DNA of 45,619 bases from Verrucomicrobiota bacterium. Lineage in GTDB: Bacteria > Verrucomicrobiota > Verrucomicrobiia > Opitutales > Oceanipulchritudinaceae. This document shows positions 1 to 9,440 of the stretch, one piece after another (the stretch's first letter is position 1; each line of letters begins with the position of its first letter). The stretch covers positions 1-45,619 of the forward strand of contig JAJOKB010000062.1 in assembly GCA_021208135.1 (NCBI GenBank), given 5' to 3'. The position numbers and the translations under genes are program-made. The notes beneath the pieces are model-generated. The model was not told the DNA's origin. It saw only the letters and a list, made by a program, of their open reading frames with translations, and made no database searches.

Positions 1-55
1 CAAATTTGCGCGCCAAATCCGCTACTTTGGAGACTAAACTGTAGCGCCCACACAT
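1..55 (-). CDS. SRAP domain protein (HMCES/YedK type), N-terminal fragment
   Basis: Reverse-strand reading from the ATG at 55 gives MCGRYSLVSKVADLARKF before the window edge. MCGR[FY] at the very start is the hallmark of the SRAP family (YedK in E. coli, HMCES in animals), where Cys2, exposed after Met removal, forms a covalent link with abasic sites in single-stranded DNA. Only 18 codons are present, so nothing beyond the start can be tested. The start lies 4 bases after the stop of the upstream oxidoreductase gene, so it is probably the last or a later gene of the argA-glcD-oxidoreductase run. The call rests on this short but distinctive N-terminus. Confidence 0.75.
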   Translation of the reverse strand, partial: MCGRYSLVSKVADLARKF

Positions 56-59
56 AGTC

Positions 60-1090
60 TCAGAATCGTCGATTGTCGTAGTTTACAGGCACTGGCTTGT
101 TTTCAAGCAAATGCTGTACCATCCAGTCTGTGCAAGCGGGAGCATACAGTGCCCCGTGCGAGCCAAATCCATAGCATATGCTCAAGTTGGGGAGCTCAGG
201 ATGGGTTCCCAATACCGGCAGATAATCGCGAATGGCCGGGCGTACACCACTGTAGCAATCCACCACCCGGAAGTTGCCGCGCCAGTTGCGGCGCAGAGAC
301 CACTCCAAGGTCGTGCGTGCAGAGATGGTTGGCGGGGCTTCAAAATGGCTCCAGGCGTAGGTTGAACCCATGCGCCAACGGTTTGCGGAAAGAGGCTGCA
401 ACCAATGACTGAAGTGCCAGACTGTAGTGGGATCCAGAGTATCTCCCAAAGTTTCGATCTCAATGAGTTCACCGCGCGCCGGATTGTGTTCGACGTGCTG
501 CCAGAGAGGTTCCTCCGACAAGCGCCAGCCTCTACAGTCCACCACCCTGTGCGCCATCGACTGTACTGCGCTCAACGCAACCCTGCCCGCGCTAAAACAG
601 TCCGCTTCCAGCAGCGCAGACCGCACGTAAGCACAGACCGCTTGCAGGTCCACATACCCTCCCCCCCCTCCATGAGCACCGATCCGTGCGGATCCACCCA
701 AAGCTCACCGTGTGCACCGGGTTCCAAAACATGCGCAGGGCCAATACCACAACTCAAGGCATCCGCACAGTGCTGGGCAGCAAAGGTCCGTTGCTCTGCC
801 GTGCTGAAAAACCGGACCACTGGATGCGGTGAAAAAAATCTGCGACCGGAAGACTGTTCCATAGCTGCAAACAGGGTGCGCGCAGTCGACCACAAGACCT
901 GCGCATTCTGAATCGGCGTGAATTTCCGACCGGTCAATGGAGTCATCAATCCTGGACTCACAGCAGAAGCAGCGCCCGGCAAATCTTCGTGCCAAACATG
1001 AATGTCTGCTCCGGCGCGCATCAAACGCCAGGCCAACAACGATCCGGCAAGCCCCTGCCCGAGGATGGCGATATCCACCTTGCGTTTCAT
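60..1090 (-). CDS. FAD-dependent oxidoreductase, DAO family (frameshifted)
   Basis: About 343 residues in two frames. The N-terminus carries a Rossmann FAD motif (DIAILGQGLAGSLLAWRL) and a GLMTPLTGRKF segment seen in glycine-oxidase/MnmC-like DAO enzymes. The C-terminal part has RPAIRDYLPVLGTHPELPN and a Gly-rich GFGSHGALYAP FAD-binding end. The break is at the C8 run 661-668: frame one ends in SVLMEGGEG and frame two continues GGGGYVDLQAVCAYVRSALLEAD, so one base is gained or lost there. Start 1090 (MKRKVDIAIL) is chosen because its ATG overlaps the upstream stop as ATGA, which suggests translational coupling with the GlcD-type gene. The substrate is not deducible; amino-acid or glycine oxidation is typical of the family. 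Confidence 0.8.
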
Positions 1091-2519
1091 TTGCGGTGAT
1101 CCCACGGCAGGACAACCCCGCGTTCAACCGGATGATCCCACACTTCCACCGGATCCCAAATTTTCCCGGGATTCAGAATGGATCGGGGATCCAATGCCTG
1201 CTTGATCGCACGCATGGCCCGCAACTCAGCCGGATTGTGTTGCAGCGCGATAAACGGACTTTTTGCAAGACCTACACCGTGTTCACCGGTAATCGCCCCC
1301 CCCAAATCCACAACCGTTTGCATCAACCACTGGATACCTTCGCGCGCCTTGGCTTTATGTTCCGGATCGTCGCGATTGTACATGATATGAACGTGGAAGT
1401 TGCCGTCTGCAGCGTGTCCAAAGGTAGGAGTGGCCAAACCTGTGCGCTCCTTGAGTTCAAGGGTGGCAGCCAGCAACTGTTGCTGACTGCGCAAAGGCAC
1501 AACGACATCTTCATTCAATTTGCTGTCCCCCAATTGAAACATAGCCTGGGAACAATTGCGCCGCACCCGCCAAAGTTCTTCAATTTTTTCTGCACTGGTA
1601 GCGTGCAGGATTGCCTGAGCATGCGCTTGCATCAACTCGGTTAAACGCACGCTTTGCAGCCGTACAGCATCCTCAGGACCATCCAGTTCTACCAGCAAAA
1701 GCGCACCACCTGCATGTCCGGGAAACACACTGCGTTGCCACATGCGTTCAGTACATACAACGGACTGACGATCGAGAAATTCCAATGCGCTGGGCAACAG
1801 GCGCTCGGTGAGAATGGCTTCAACTGCACACAAGGCACTGACTTCGTCAGCAAAAACCGAACAAAAAAAGTTTGGCGAGACTCAGGTGCCGGAATCAATT
1901 TAAGTACGGCTCCGGTGATCACCCCCAAGGTACCTTCAGAGCCGATCCACAAATCGCGCATGTTGTAGCCGGAGACATATTTTTTCACACCCGCCCCCCA
2001 GCGTACAAATTCACCAGTGGGCAGAAATCCTTCGAGCGCGTACACGTAATCGCGGGTGACGCCGTATTTGGCGCCGCGCAAGCCACCGGCGTTACAGGCC
2101 AAAGTGCCGCCTATGGTGGCGTATTTGGCTGAACCCGGATCAGGAGGATAGGTCAATCCATGTTTGAGGGCAGCCTGGTCAAGAGCCTGAACAGTCACCC
2201 CAGGTTGAACGTAGGCCATTTGCGATACAGGATCGATGTGTAATTGCTGCCACTGGGAAAAATCCAGCACCCAACCACCGTGCCAGGGAGTGGTGGCTCC
2301 GGTGGTGGCACTGCCAGCCCCACGAGCGGTCACGGGCACCGACAGCTCATTGGCAAGCCGCAAAACCTGCCCGACCATTTCCTCATCGCGCGGAAAAACA
2401 ACCGCATCCGGCAAACGGGACAGACGCAGATTGTCCATCGACGAACGAAACAGCACATCCTCGGCAACCGAAACGCTCGCCTCGCCAATGACTTGGCGCA
2501 GTTTGTCTGTGGAAGTCAT
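1087..2519 (-). CDS. FAD-linked oxidase, GlcD / D-lactate dehydrogenase type (frameshifted)
   Basis: About 477 residues, the usual length of GlcD-like 2-hydroxyacid dehydrogenases, which oxidise glycolate or D-lactate with FAD. The PCMH-type FAD domain is clear: VPVTARGAGSATTGA, then PDPGSAKYATIGGTLACNAGG, then IGSEGTLGVITGAVLKLIP. The C-terminal domain has TFGHAADGNFHVHI, ITGEHGVGLAKSPF and a terminal LNPGKIWDP, as in the family. The two pieces meet near 1862-1869 (A7 run). Adding one base there restores QTFF followed by ADEVSALCAVEAILTERLLP, which fits the family exactly. The chosen ATG at 2519 (MTSTDKLRQVIGE) begins 5 bases after the argA stop. No Fe-S (GlcF) partner is visible, so the electron acceptor is unknown. 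Confidence 0.87.
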
Positions 2520-2524
2520 GAAAA

Positions 2525-3810
2525 TCAGAGGGATTTGACCAAAATCTTGGAATTCCTGCCACTGGCTTTGGCTGTATTGCGCAGGACAGGTGGCAAATCC
2601 TTCAATTCTCCGTCTTGAAATCCACATACCTTGCGAAAAAATCCATAGGCTTGAGTCGTCAAGGCGACTACGCGCTTTTTGCCTTCGCCACGCGCCAGAT
2701 CGCAGGCATAATCAACCAGGGCTTTGCCGATATTCCGACCTTGATAGGCTGACTGCACATAAACTGAGCCTAGTTCCACCGTTGTGCTGCGACCGAATGA
2801 GGATAAGCGAACACAACCAATCACGCTGTCATCAATCTCGTACACAAGGTAATCCTGCACCGACCTTTCAATGCTCAGGCGGGTGCGCTGACGCAAGGCC
2901 TCGGTCTTCACTGCGCTTTTGGTAATATTGTAGATAGTAGCGACATCCTTCCGTTTAGCCCTGCGAATCTGAGCATAAGGATTGGAATGGATCATGGATC
3001 CAATGCCCACCTTGGAAAAAATCTCGGTCAACAGGCCATCGTGAATCCGGCAATCGATCAGGTGGGCACGGGGAGTGCCACTTTCGATTGTGCGCACCGC
3101 GTGTTCTGCTTTACTGCGAACATTGGGCGGGATCCAATCCGGGTGTTTTTCCAGGACCTCACGCACTTCCTGCACCGAAATGTTTAATCGAAACTCTCCC
3201 TGAATCGTCAATCCTGGTTCAGGAAACATAAAAATCAATTTGGAAGCTTGCAGCTCGCGGGCCACTTCCGCTGCTAAAAGATCGGAATTGACGCGCAATG
3301 GATTGCCGTCGCGACTGTGAGCCACAGGTCCCAGCACGGGAACAATTTCCTTTTCCAGCAATTGGCGGATAAACTCAACGTCAACCCTGTCCACTTTGCC
3401 GGCGTATAATTGATCTTTACCCTTGATAATACCCCGTTCTGCGGAGCGCACCGCATTGATCAAAGCGCAACGCAACCCATTTTGAGTCAATCCTTGAATA
3501 ATTTGCTGACCAACCCTGGCGTTAGCTCAATAGCAAGACCTAGAGTTTTTTTATCGGTTGGACCATAGCCCCGGGCATCTGTTATCGCGATATTGCGCTC
3601 AGTGGCAAGCGCCTCCAACTGAGCACCGATGCCATGTACCAAAACCACATTGATATTCAAATTGCGCAAAACGGCAATCTCGAGGAACAGATTAACCAGA
3701 CTGTCTTCCTCCATGACCGCACCGTCCAAAGCAATCACAAAGGTGTGATTTCTCCAAAGTGGGACATACTTCAAGACCCCGCGCAAATCGGTGGGCTTTA
3801 AATCCGGCAT
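2525..3810 (-). CDS. argA: Amino-acid N-acetyltransferase (N-acetylglutamate synthase) ArgA (frameshifted)
   Basis: Makes N-acetylglutamate from glutamate and acetyl-CoA, the first step of arginine biosynthesis. The protein has an N-terminal amino-acid-kinase fold (LRGVLKYVPLWRNHTFVIALDG, VVLVHGIGAQLEALA) and a C-terminal GNAT domain (GSVYVQSAYQGRNIGKALVDYACDLA is the acetyl-CoA loop). At about 428 residues it matches the family. The first piece ends at 3487 (GLVSKLFKD) and the second reads QIIQGLTQNGLRCALINAV, so a one-base shift lies around 3500-3530. The start MPDLKPTDLRGVL (ATG at 3810) is preceded by a strong GGAAGGA ribosome site at good spacing. It heads the minus-strand run argA-glcD-oxidoreductase-SRAP and is divergent from the PstS-like gene. 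Confidence 0.92.
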
Positions 3811-3819
3811 GTTAGCTCG

Positions 3820-3826
3820 TCCTTCC
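3820..3826 (-). promoter_or_regulatory. Ribosome binding site of argA
   Basis: Reverse strand reads GGAAGGA, 9 bases before the ATG at 3810. It decides the start of argA in favour of MPDLKPTDL and against longer upstream readings, which would overlap the divergent PstS-like gene. Confidence 0.65.
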
Positions 3827-3889
3827 ATCCGACTACTCAATGACAACCGTCCTAAGCTTTCAAGATTGATTTGAGGTTGCCAAAAGCCC

Positions 3890-4780
3890 ATGAGGATCAC
3901 TTTACTGCTGATCATGTTGTTCAGGTGCCTTTTCATACTCCTCGCTCTCACCTACTCCGTGCATGGGGAAACCATACGTGTCTTTGGTTCGGATCTACTC
4001 AGCGGTGCATTGCAACAGGCTCTGCGCGACTTCGCACAAGCAGACGACCTGCAGGTGGATGTTGCCTTGAGCGGATCGAGCATCGCACGTCGCGAGATCG
4101 ACAATGGGCGGGCACACATTGCCATCCTGGCTGCCCCCGATGGCCGATTGTCAATTCCCGATCACAGGGCTGTACCTCTCGGCTTCCAAGTGGTTACCGT
4201 GATCGTTCACGAAAGCAATCCCGTTACCCAACTGAGTATCCCTCAATTAGTTTCCATTTACGCACAAGGCGCACCCGTTAATATCGAAGATTGGGGAGCA
4301 CTGGGCGGCGGCGGAGTTTGGCGCGCACGAAAAATCAACATGAACGCCATCCGCATGCGCAACAACATAGCTTTGGAAATCTTTAACAATTTGGTGCTCG
4401 GCGACCGCGAAATGAAAACCGCCGTGACCTTCTGGCAGGATCCCCGCGCTCTCGGAACCCGCGTCATGGAAGATAACTCGGCTATAGCCATCATGCCCTC
4501 AGCAGCACAGCGCCCACTGACTCGCACCTTGGCCATCGCCGCCGAGGCAGGAGGTCAGGCTTTCCCACCCACCCCTGAGAATGTGCTTTTCGGAGATTAT
4601 CCATTGCGCATGCCTTTCTATATTGTTTTCCGCAATGGCTCTGAGGACACCAATCCTACCATCAATGCTTTATTGCGTTTTTTATTGAGCGACGAAATCG
4701 CACAAAAATTAACCGCAGCCGGCTTCATGCCCTTGGTACAGCGCGAGCGCAGACAGTATTTGGAAGATTGGAGTCAGTAA
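3890..4780 (+). CDS. PstS-like phosphate/anion-binding periplasmic protein
   Basis: 296 residues, intact. The first ~25 residues form a signal peptide (hydrophobic LLLIMLFRCLFILLALTYSVHG, then ETIRVFGSDLL). The mature part has the layout of PBP-like substrate-binding domains: VFGSDLLSGALQQALRDFA, a GSSIARREIDNGRAHIAILA loop resembling the PstS anion-binding loop, and a C-terminal PFYIVFRNG...NALLRFLLSDEIAQKLTAAGF ending typical of PstS. No PstC/PstA/PstB genes are near, so this is an orphan binding protein. It could serve a distant transporter, phosphate sensing, or another oxyanion. It is divergent from argA, with about 80 bases between the starts. Confidence 0.75.
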   Translation: MRITLLLIMLFRCLFILLALTYSVHGETIRVFGSDLLSGALQQALRDFAQADDLQVDVALSGSSIARREIDNGRAHIAILAAPDGRLSIPDHRAVPLGFQVVTVIVHESNPVTQLSIPQLVSIYAQGAPVNIEDWGALGGGGVWRARKINMNAIRMRNNIALEIFNNLVLGDREMKTAVTFWQDPRALGTRVMEDNSAIAIMPSAAQRPLTRTLAIAAEAGGQAFPPTPENVLFGDYPLRMPFYIVFRNGSEDTNPTINALLRFLLSDEIAQKLTAAGFMPLVQRERRQYLEDWSQ

Positions 4781-4802
4781 CCCCAAAGCGGTGGAGTTTT
4801 AC

Positions 4803-4822
4803 CGCGGGTTGAAACCCGCGCT
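4803..4822. repeat. Hairpin repeat copy 1 (20 bp palindromic unit)
   Basis: CGCGGGTTGAAACCCGCGCT, a perfect 8-bp inverted repeat (CGCGGGTT/AACCCGCG) around GA. An identical 20-mer occurs at 4891-4910, and partial copies lie at about 25727 and 43921. It stands in a ~265-bp non-coding stretch after the PstS-like gene and could also act as a terminator-like hairpin, although no T-run follows. Confidence 0.8.
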
Positions 4823-4847
4823 CCGGGGGTGTACCGCTGGTTCGGAA

Positions 4848-4910
4848 CGTGGATTTCAATGCACGAACGGGGTTAACTGCCCAGCCAATTCGCGGGTTGA
4901 AACCCGCGCT
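4848..4910. repeat. Composite intergenic repeat, copy A
   Basis: About 63 bp made of a first imperfect hairpin (CGTG...GATTTCAAT...CACG), a spacer, and the 20-bp hairpin unit at 4891-4910. A diverged copy, inverted, lies at 43917-43975 and aligns over about 55 bp: ATTTCAAT, CACG, GGCGGGG/ACGGGG and CCAATTCGCGGGTTGA all recur. A short open frame across it (4849-5037) has no family resemblance and is treated as non-coding. Confidence 0.75.
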
Positions 4911-5046
4911 GCTAAATTACGCAAATTCAAAAATCATATACGCAGAACCGCGTAGAAAGTTGGGAATGGATTGGCTAGTATGTGGGTTCGTGAATCCCGA
5001 GGGGGGATCACAGAACACATACTCAATAAAAAGATGAATCCCCAAC

Positions 5047-5875
5047 ATGAATAAAACCACTACATCCCCTTATTTCCCTGCTGCTCGTGGGCGGCAGCGT
5101 AAGCGCACAGATCATTGGCACTGTCGGAGTTTACGACGAGAACGTTGTCAATGCCAACACTTGGAATCTGGATGTGTCCGCCGATAAGCGCGTTTCCAGT
5201 TCGGTACTGGGAGGCGACTTCACCACCAGCGTTCTGGACGCCTTCAACAACAACCGGGGCGGAGTGGCCAACTTTGACGGTGCTGGCGAAAGCCTGACCT
5301 TCACCGGCGGCGTCAGCGCGGGCAACCGCATGATCCTCGGCACGGATTCCGCTCTGCAATTGGCGTTTACGCTCACGGATCCGGATGCGTCAGCCATTCC
5401 GAACGGCAATCAAATCGTCGGAGCCGGAGGCAACAGCAGACTACCTATTTCCGGAGCTAATCGTTTGGCGATCCGTTATTCGATGGTGTTTGAATTTGAA
5501 GGCATTTATGACGCGACTGGAACAACCCTGATCCCGGATGCAGGGGTCACGCAATTCGGCATTACCATGCTAAGCCGCGACAACCGTGCCTGGACAGGCG
5601 ATGTCATTGTAACTTTTTCCGATTTATCCACGCAGACAATTTCGGCATTTTCAGTTGCACAAAGCGTCGATACCACAGAAACCTTCATCGGTTTCGCAGC
5701 CCCCAGCGGTTTGTTTATCAATCAGGTAGCATTCATTAGAACCACCGCGGGCGAATACACTGGTGGATTCGATGATTTTGGTGTGGTGGTAATTCCGGAA
5801 CCCTCTACCTATGCCATGATTTTGGGACTGTTTGTTATTGGGGTAGCGGCGGTCCGCCGTCGCTTACGCAAGTAG
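5047..5875 (+). CDS. PEP-CTERM sorting-domain secreted protein (frameshift near start)
   Basis: The C-terminus reads VIPEPSTYAMILGLFVIGVAAVRRRLRK: a PEP motif, one membrane segment and an Arg-rich tail, the sorting signal processed by exosortase systems in many Opitutae. The main body (about 240 residues) is Ser/Thr/Asn-rich and matches no enzyme I know. From the GTG at 5087 no full signal peptide is present. Removing one A from the A4 run 5052-5055 joins the ATG at 5047 in frame and gives MNKPLHPLISLLLVGGSVSAQ, a good signal peptide, so the true start is probably 5047. A stem-loop with a T-run follows the stop. Likely exported and surface-bound; its role is unknown. Confidence 0.85.
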
Positions 5876-5896
5876 TGTAGTGTAGGTAATCCCCCG

Positions 5897-5948
5897 CTGC
5901 TGCGAGGACTGGATCTGACCATCAGAATCGGTTTTCGCAGCAGTTTTT
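5897..5948 (+). terminator. Rho-independent terminator after the PEP-CTERM gene
   Basis: CTGCTGCGA (5897-5905) pairs perfectly with TCGCAGCAG (5935-5943), directly followed by TTTTT (5944-5948). The loop is long (29 nt), which weakens it somewhat. It lies 22 bases after the PEP-CTERM stop and before the next plus-strand gene. Confidence 0.6.
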
Positions 5949-5992
5949 GCTGGTGAGCAGTGTGATCTGCCGATAAAAAAAGCCGTATATTC

Positions 5993-7725
5993 ATGTCGAC
6001 CTCTGAGAACCGATTTAAAGCCGAAGTTGCGCGGGTACCGTTCAGCACGCGCGGCAGTTACCTGTGCTTCAAACATCCGATATCCCGTCGTTTGACAGAC
6101 GGAACTGCCCTGCCCGAAGGGTTATATTTGTGCACCGTGCGCGGGGAATCGGCAGTCAAGGATGTGCTCAAGGTTGAGGCTATGTATGCTGGCGAGGTAG
6201 TCGAGCGCATGACTCCAGTATCATTGCATCTCGAAAATGCCATCGGCGGACGCATTGATATTGTCTTTGAAAGCGCGGACAGCATACGTATTCGCTGTCG
6301 GGGCATGGGGCTGCGTCTGGTCCGAGCTGACTGGCGACCGTTTGATTGCATTATTGAGCGAGAACCTGACCAGTGGCTACTCAGCAGTTATCTCAACAAG
6401 TCGCATTACGCTATTCAGAGGCTTTCGGGGAGACTTGAAGTAAATGCGCCATGGGAACGGGTACGCTGCCCTCGATTAGCATAGAACTGCATCCCCGACA
6501 GCGAGACTGATGAAGCCGAGCTGAGGCTGGAGGAGTATCAACAGTGCTGGTCGCCAGAAATTTCGCAGATACAAGCAGCGGATTGGGATAGCTGTTGTCA
6601 GCAGCGCACACAGGATTGGGAAAACTGGTTATCCAGACAAATTTCTGCACCTCAGCCTCTGCAGGAGGCAAGAACGCTCGCCAGTTACATCAATTACTCC
6701 TGCATCGTGGGTGACTCCGGTCATTTTGATCGCGAGGCCCTGCTGATGTCCAAGTTTAAGATGACAAATTTTTGGACCTGGGACAACTGCTTCAATGTGC
6801 TGGGGCACGCATTCAGCGATGCCCAATTATCCTGGGATCAAATGCTATTGGCTTTTGCCCATCAAACTGAACACGGTCAACTTCCTGCCTCATTCAACAA
6901 TGCCGAGTTGCATTTCATGGATGCCAAACCGCCGATTCACGGTTGGACTCTGGCCAAGCTGATGAAGGAAACGGATTGGGTGGGACTAGGGAAATTAAAC
7001 GAAATCTATCAACCGTTGGCAGACTACACAGATTGGTGGTTCAAATTTCGCGACCACGATGGCGATGGCTTCCAGCGGCGTTTCACGGCAATGATACCGG
7101 ATGGGATAATGCCTCGGTATTTGATAAACGCCCCCCGGTAACCACCCCGGATCTGAGTGCCTACCTGGTGATCCAGATGGAAGTGCTGAAACAAGTGGCT
7201 ACCGTATTGGGCAAAGAGCAGGAGTCGCTGGTCTGGCAACGCCGCGGTGAGGCCCTGTTACAATTGATGATCGAGCGGCTCTGGGACGAAGATCGCGGCC
7301 AATTTATCTCGCTGCAGGCAAACGGTATCGACAGGGCTCCCGGAGACAGTCTGATCAATTTCATGCCTATCGTTCTCGGCAAGCGCCTGCCCAAACGACT
7401 GTTTGCACGCATGGTGGAAGCGTTGATGCAGCCAGAGCGATTCCTTACAGACTGGGGACTCGCCACCGAGTCCGTGTGCTCACCCTATTACAATGCTGAA
7501 GGCTATTGGCGCGGTCCCATTTGGGCCCCATCAACCCTACTGATCTGGGATGGTTTGTTTGAGGCTGGTTACGTGGCGGAGGCTAATAGTGTTCGCGAAC
7601 GCTTTCTGGCGCTTTGTGCGCGTGCTGGATTTCCTGAAAATTTCCATGCCACCGAAGGGCGCGCTCTGCGCGACCCCACCTATACCTGGACCTCCAGCAG
7701 TTTTTTATACTTGTTGTCGCACTGA
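5993..7725 (+). CDS. GH63 / MGH1-like (alpha/alpha)6 glycoside hydrolase (frameshifted)
   Basis: About 577 residues in total. The toroid domain has the landmarks of the GH63/mannosylglycerate-hydrolase-like group: LMSKFKMTNFWTWDNCFNVL, DHDGDGLP, a GNDTGWDNASVFD segment whose second Asp fits the general acid, PPVTTPDLSAYLVIQME, EGYWRGPIWAPSTLLIWDGL, and a final PENFHATEGRALRDPTYTWTSSSFLYLL whose first Glu fits the base. An N-terminal beta-sandwich-like part (5993-6450) precedes it. Breaks: an in-frame TAG at 6482 flanked by the other-frame reading GTGTLPSISIELHPRQRD, best explained by one base missing in GGG 6453-6455 and one extra near 6508; and a one-base loss near 7068. No signal peptide is seen, so it probably acts on imported oligosaccharides. 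Exact substrate is unknown. Confidence 0.82.
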
Positions 7726-7753
7726 AATCCAGAACCTGTTGCGACAGTAATGA

Positions 7754-7771
7754 ATCCACAGCCACGTGGAT
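7754..7771. terminator. Short hairpin between convergent genes
   Basis: ATCCAC-AGCCAC-GTGGAT, a 6-bp perfect stem in the 56 bases between the stops of the GH63-like gene (plus) and the hydrolase gene (minus). The position suits a shared terminator, but there is no T-run on either side. Confidence 0.3.
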
Positions 7772-7781
7772 CCAATGATGG

Positions 7782-9322
7782 TCAAACCCAATGCATGGGT
7801 CCTACACAGAATTGTTGGCGCTGTTGGCGGGTTGTTATCTGCATGCGCCCAATTGAAGTCCAGGAGAAATCATCGGGTAAGCCAGGGCATTGACTGCTGT
7901 CGAGGACCAAAGCGGCAAGCGCCTCCGACCAGGGTGCCTGCCACTCAAACACTGCCCCCTTTGCCACTGCTTCGAGTAATTGAATCTGGATGGTGGCAAC
8001 CCGTCGCGCGGTTGGATCGACCAGCCCAGATGCAGGATGGACTGCTTATTGCACGAGCCGAAATCTGCGCAAGAATGGAGAATAACCGCAATGGCTTCGT
8101 CAGGGTTATCAGGGCGTGCTGGACAAAACAGCCAAGGTTTATCCGCACGATCAGGGGCAGTTGCCCGGGCATTATTGGCAAAATGGCGCGTCGATCCGGA
8201 CTCCCAACGCCACCCCAATCCAAACCTAATATAACCAGCCACAGCACCGTTGTCTGCTGGGTCGCCGGCAGACATGGCATCTGCATACACTACAGGGGAG
8301 CATTGAGAGATTCCGTTGCAGGTAACAATTGAAAAGGCTTGGACAGGCTGCTCGCGGAGAATAGGAGCGGGCAACCAACATCTGAAATTCTCTGGCAAAG
8401 TGAGATCGGCTGTCCACCAAATTGCTGTGTGCGCATCGTGCATTGAGTCAGGAGAAGGGAGCGCTGCGTGATTCCCCAGCAAATGCTTTTCCATCCAGGC
8501 AATGGCCAGATTGGTTTGCGCCGGGTTGAGGGAGTGATCCACATTCGCGGAATATAGCCGGGTACAAGGACCGGTCAGGGACTCAAGCATGCGTTCGGCG
8601 GTGGAAAGCCGCCCAAAGAAATCATTGGTACTGTTGAGGAAACAGACCGGAGCTTTGATCCTCGGTACCAGAACCGGAGGCTCAAGATGTTGTTGCCAAA
8701 ATTTCATGACTTCCGGCCCATGTTCAGGTTGTGAACCGTTGGATGCAAACAGACCTCCACATCCAAAAGCTGGCACTAACGCGCTGACCCCGTTATGATA
8801 GGCGGCCAAAATCCAGGAAAGATACCCTCCCCAGCTTATGCCGACCACGCCGAGTTTGTCAGGGTCAACTCCATTGGACTCGGACAACCAGTGCAAACAA
8901 ACGCAGGCACATTGAAAGGCAACAGGCAGCACGGCGCTTTGCAAGGACTTGGTGGCATTGAACTGAGTCACTAAATCCGGTGGAAACTGAGTCGTGCGTT
9001 CAGGCGGGCGGTTGCCAACGCCCTCTATTTGCCAGTCAAAACTGGCAGCAACATAACCCCTGGTGACCCATACCTCAAGGTCTCCGGGATGAATGGTTTG
9101 AGCGCCGCCAACAATGTGTAAGACGCCGCCTCCATTCCCCTGGCCCGCGGGTTCTTCTTTGCGCGCGAATAAAGAAACCGGTCGATCCATCCAATCCTTG
9201 AACTCCAGCCGCACTTCCCGCACAACACTCTTGTCCGGGCGCACCTCAGTATGAATCGGACGTACAGTGTACGATGGAGTCAAAGGCTGCGGCGGCCAAA
9301 CAGGTGCATGGGGTAATGACAT
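7782..9322 (-). CDS. Alpha/beta hydrolase, acetyl-xylan-esterase-like (frameshifted)
   Basis: About 510 residues: an N-terminal alpha/beta hydrolase domain plus a C-terminal beta-type domain. The catalytic triad is visible: nucleophile Ser in VVGISWGGYLSW, Asp in FLNSTNDFFGR, His in ANVDHSLNP. The region VLHIVGGAQTIHPGDLEVWVTRGYVAASFDWQ fits secreted or cytosolic sugar-ester hydrolases. A break near 8030 (CNKQSILHLGW to LVDPTARRVATIQ) carries the reading into VAKGAVFEWQAPWSEALAALVLD and a stop at 7782. Start 9322 (MSLPHAPVWPPQPL) is preferred to a GTG at 9337. It sits downstream of the TonB receptor gene on the same strand, but a terminator lies between them. Deacetylation of a plant-type polysaccharide is a guess from context. 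Confidence 0.75.
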
Positions 9323-9332
9323 GACGTCATGT
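9319..9332. promoter_or_regulatory. 14-bp perfect palindrome over the hydrolase start codon
   Basis: ACATGACGTCATGT is a complete 14-bp palindrome, and the ATG at 9322 of the hydrolase gene lies inside it. It could be an operator or a hairpin that affects translation. No regulator is recognised for it. Confidence 0.4.
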
Positions 9333-9375
9333 GACACCGTAAAGGGAGCCGTTGTCTATCTAAATTAGGATTACT

Positions 9376-9415
9376 ATAAACAAACAGCCTCCCCCGCTAT
9401 GGGAGAGGCTGAGTT
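9376..9415 (-). terminator. Rho-independent terminator of the TonB-receptor gene
   Basis: CAGCCTC (9385-9391) pairs with GAGGCTG (9405-9411), with CCC/GGG extending the stem inward past one bulge. On the reverse strand a T-rich tail (TTTGTTTATAG) follows. It lies 26-65 bases after the receptor stop. Confidence 0.75.
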
Positions 9416-9440
9416 TACGAATCAATTGACTGCTGCTCGA

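Noticed and set aside
405-1644. Two plus-strand open frames (405-911 and 937-1644)
   Set aside because: Both are antisense to the FAD oxidoreductase and GlcD-like genes, whose protein motifs are unambiguous.
3487-3530. Programmed frameshift in argA
   Set aside because: No slippery heptamer or following pseudoknot is apparent, and one-base breaks are common throughout the window; sequencing error is simpler.
4803-4910. CRISPR array
   Set aside because: Two identical 20-bp palindromic units separated by 68 bases; no further regularly spaced repeats and no cas genes.
4849-5037. 62-residue open frame downstream of the PstS-like gene
   Set aside because: It lies across the palindromic repeats, has no family resemblance and no clear ribosome site; treated as non-coding.
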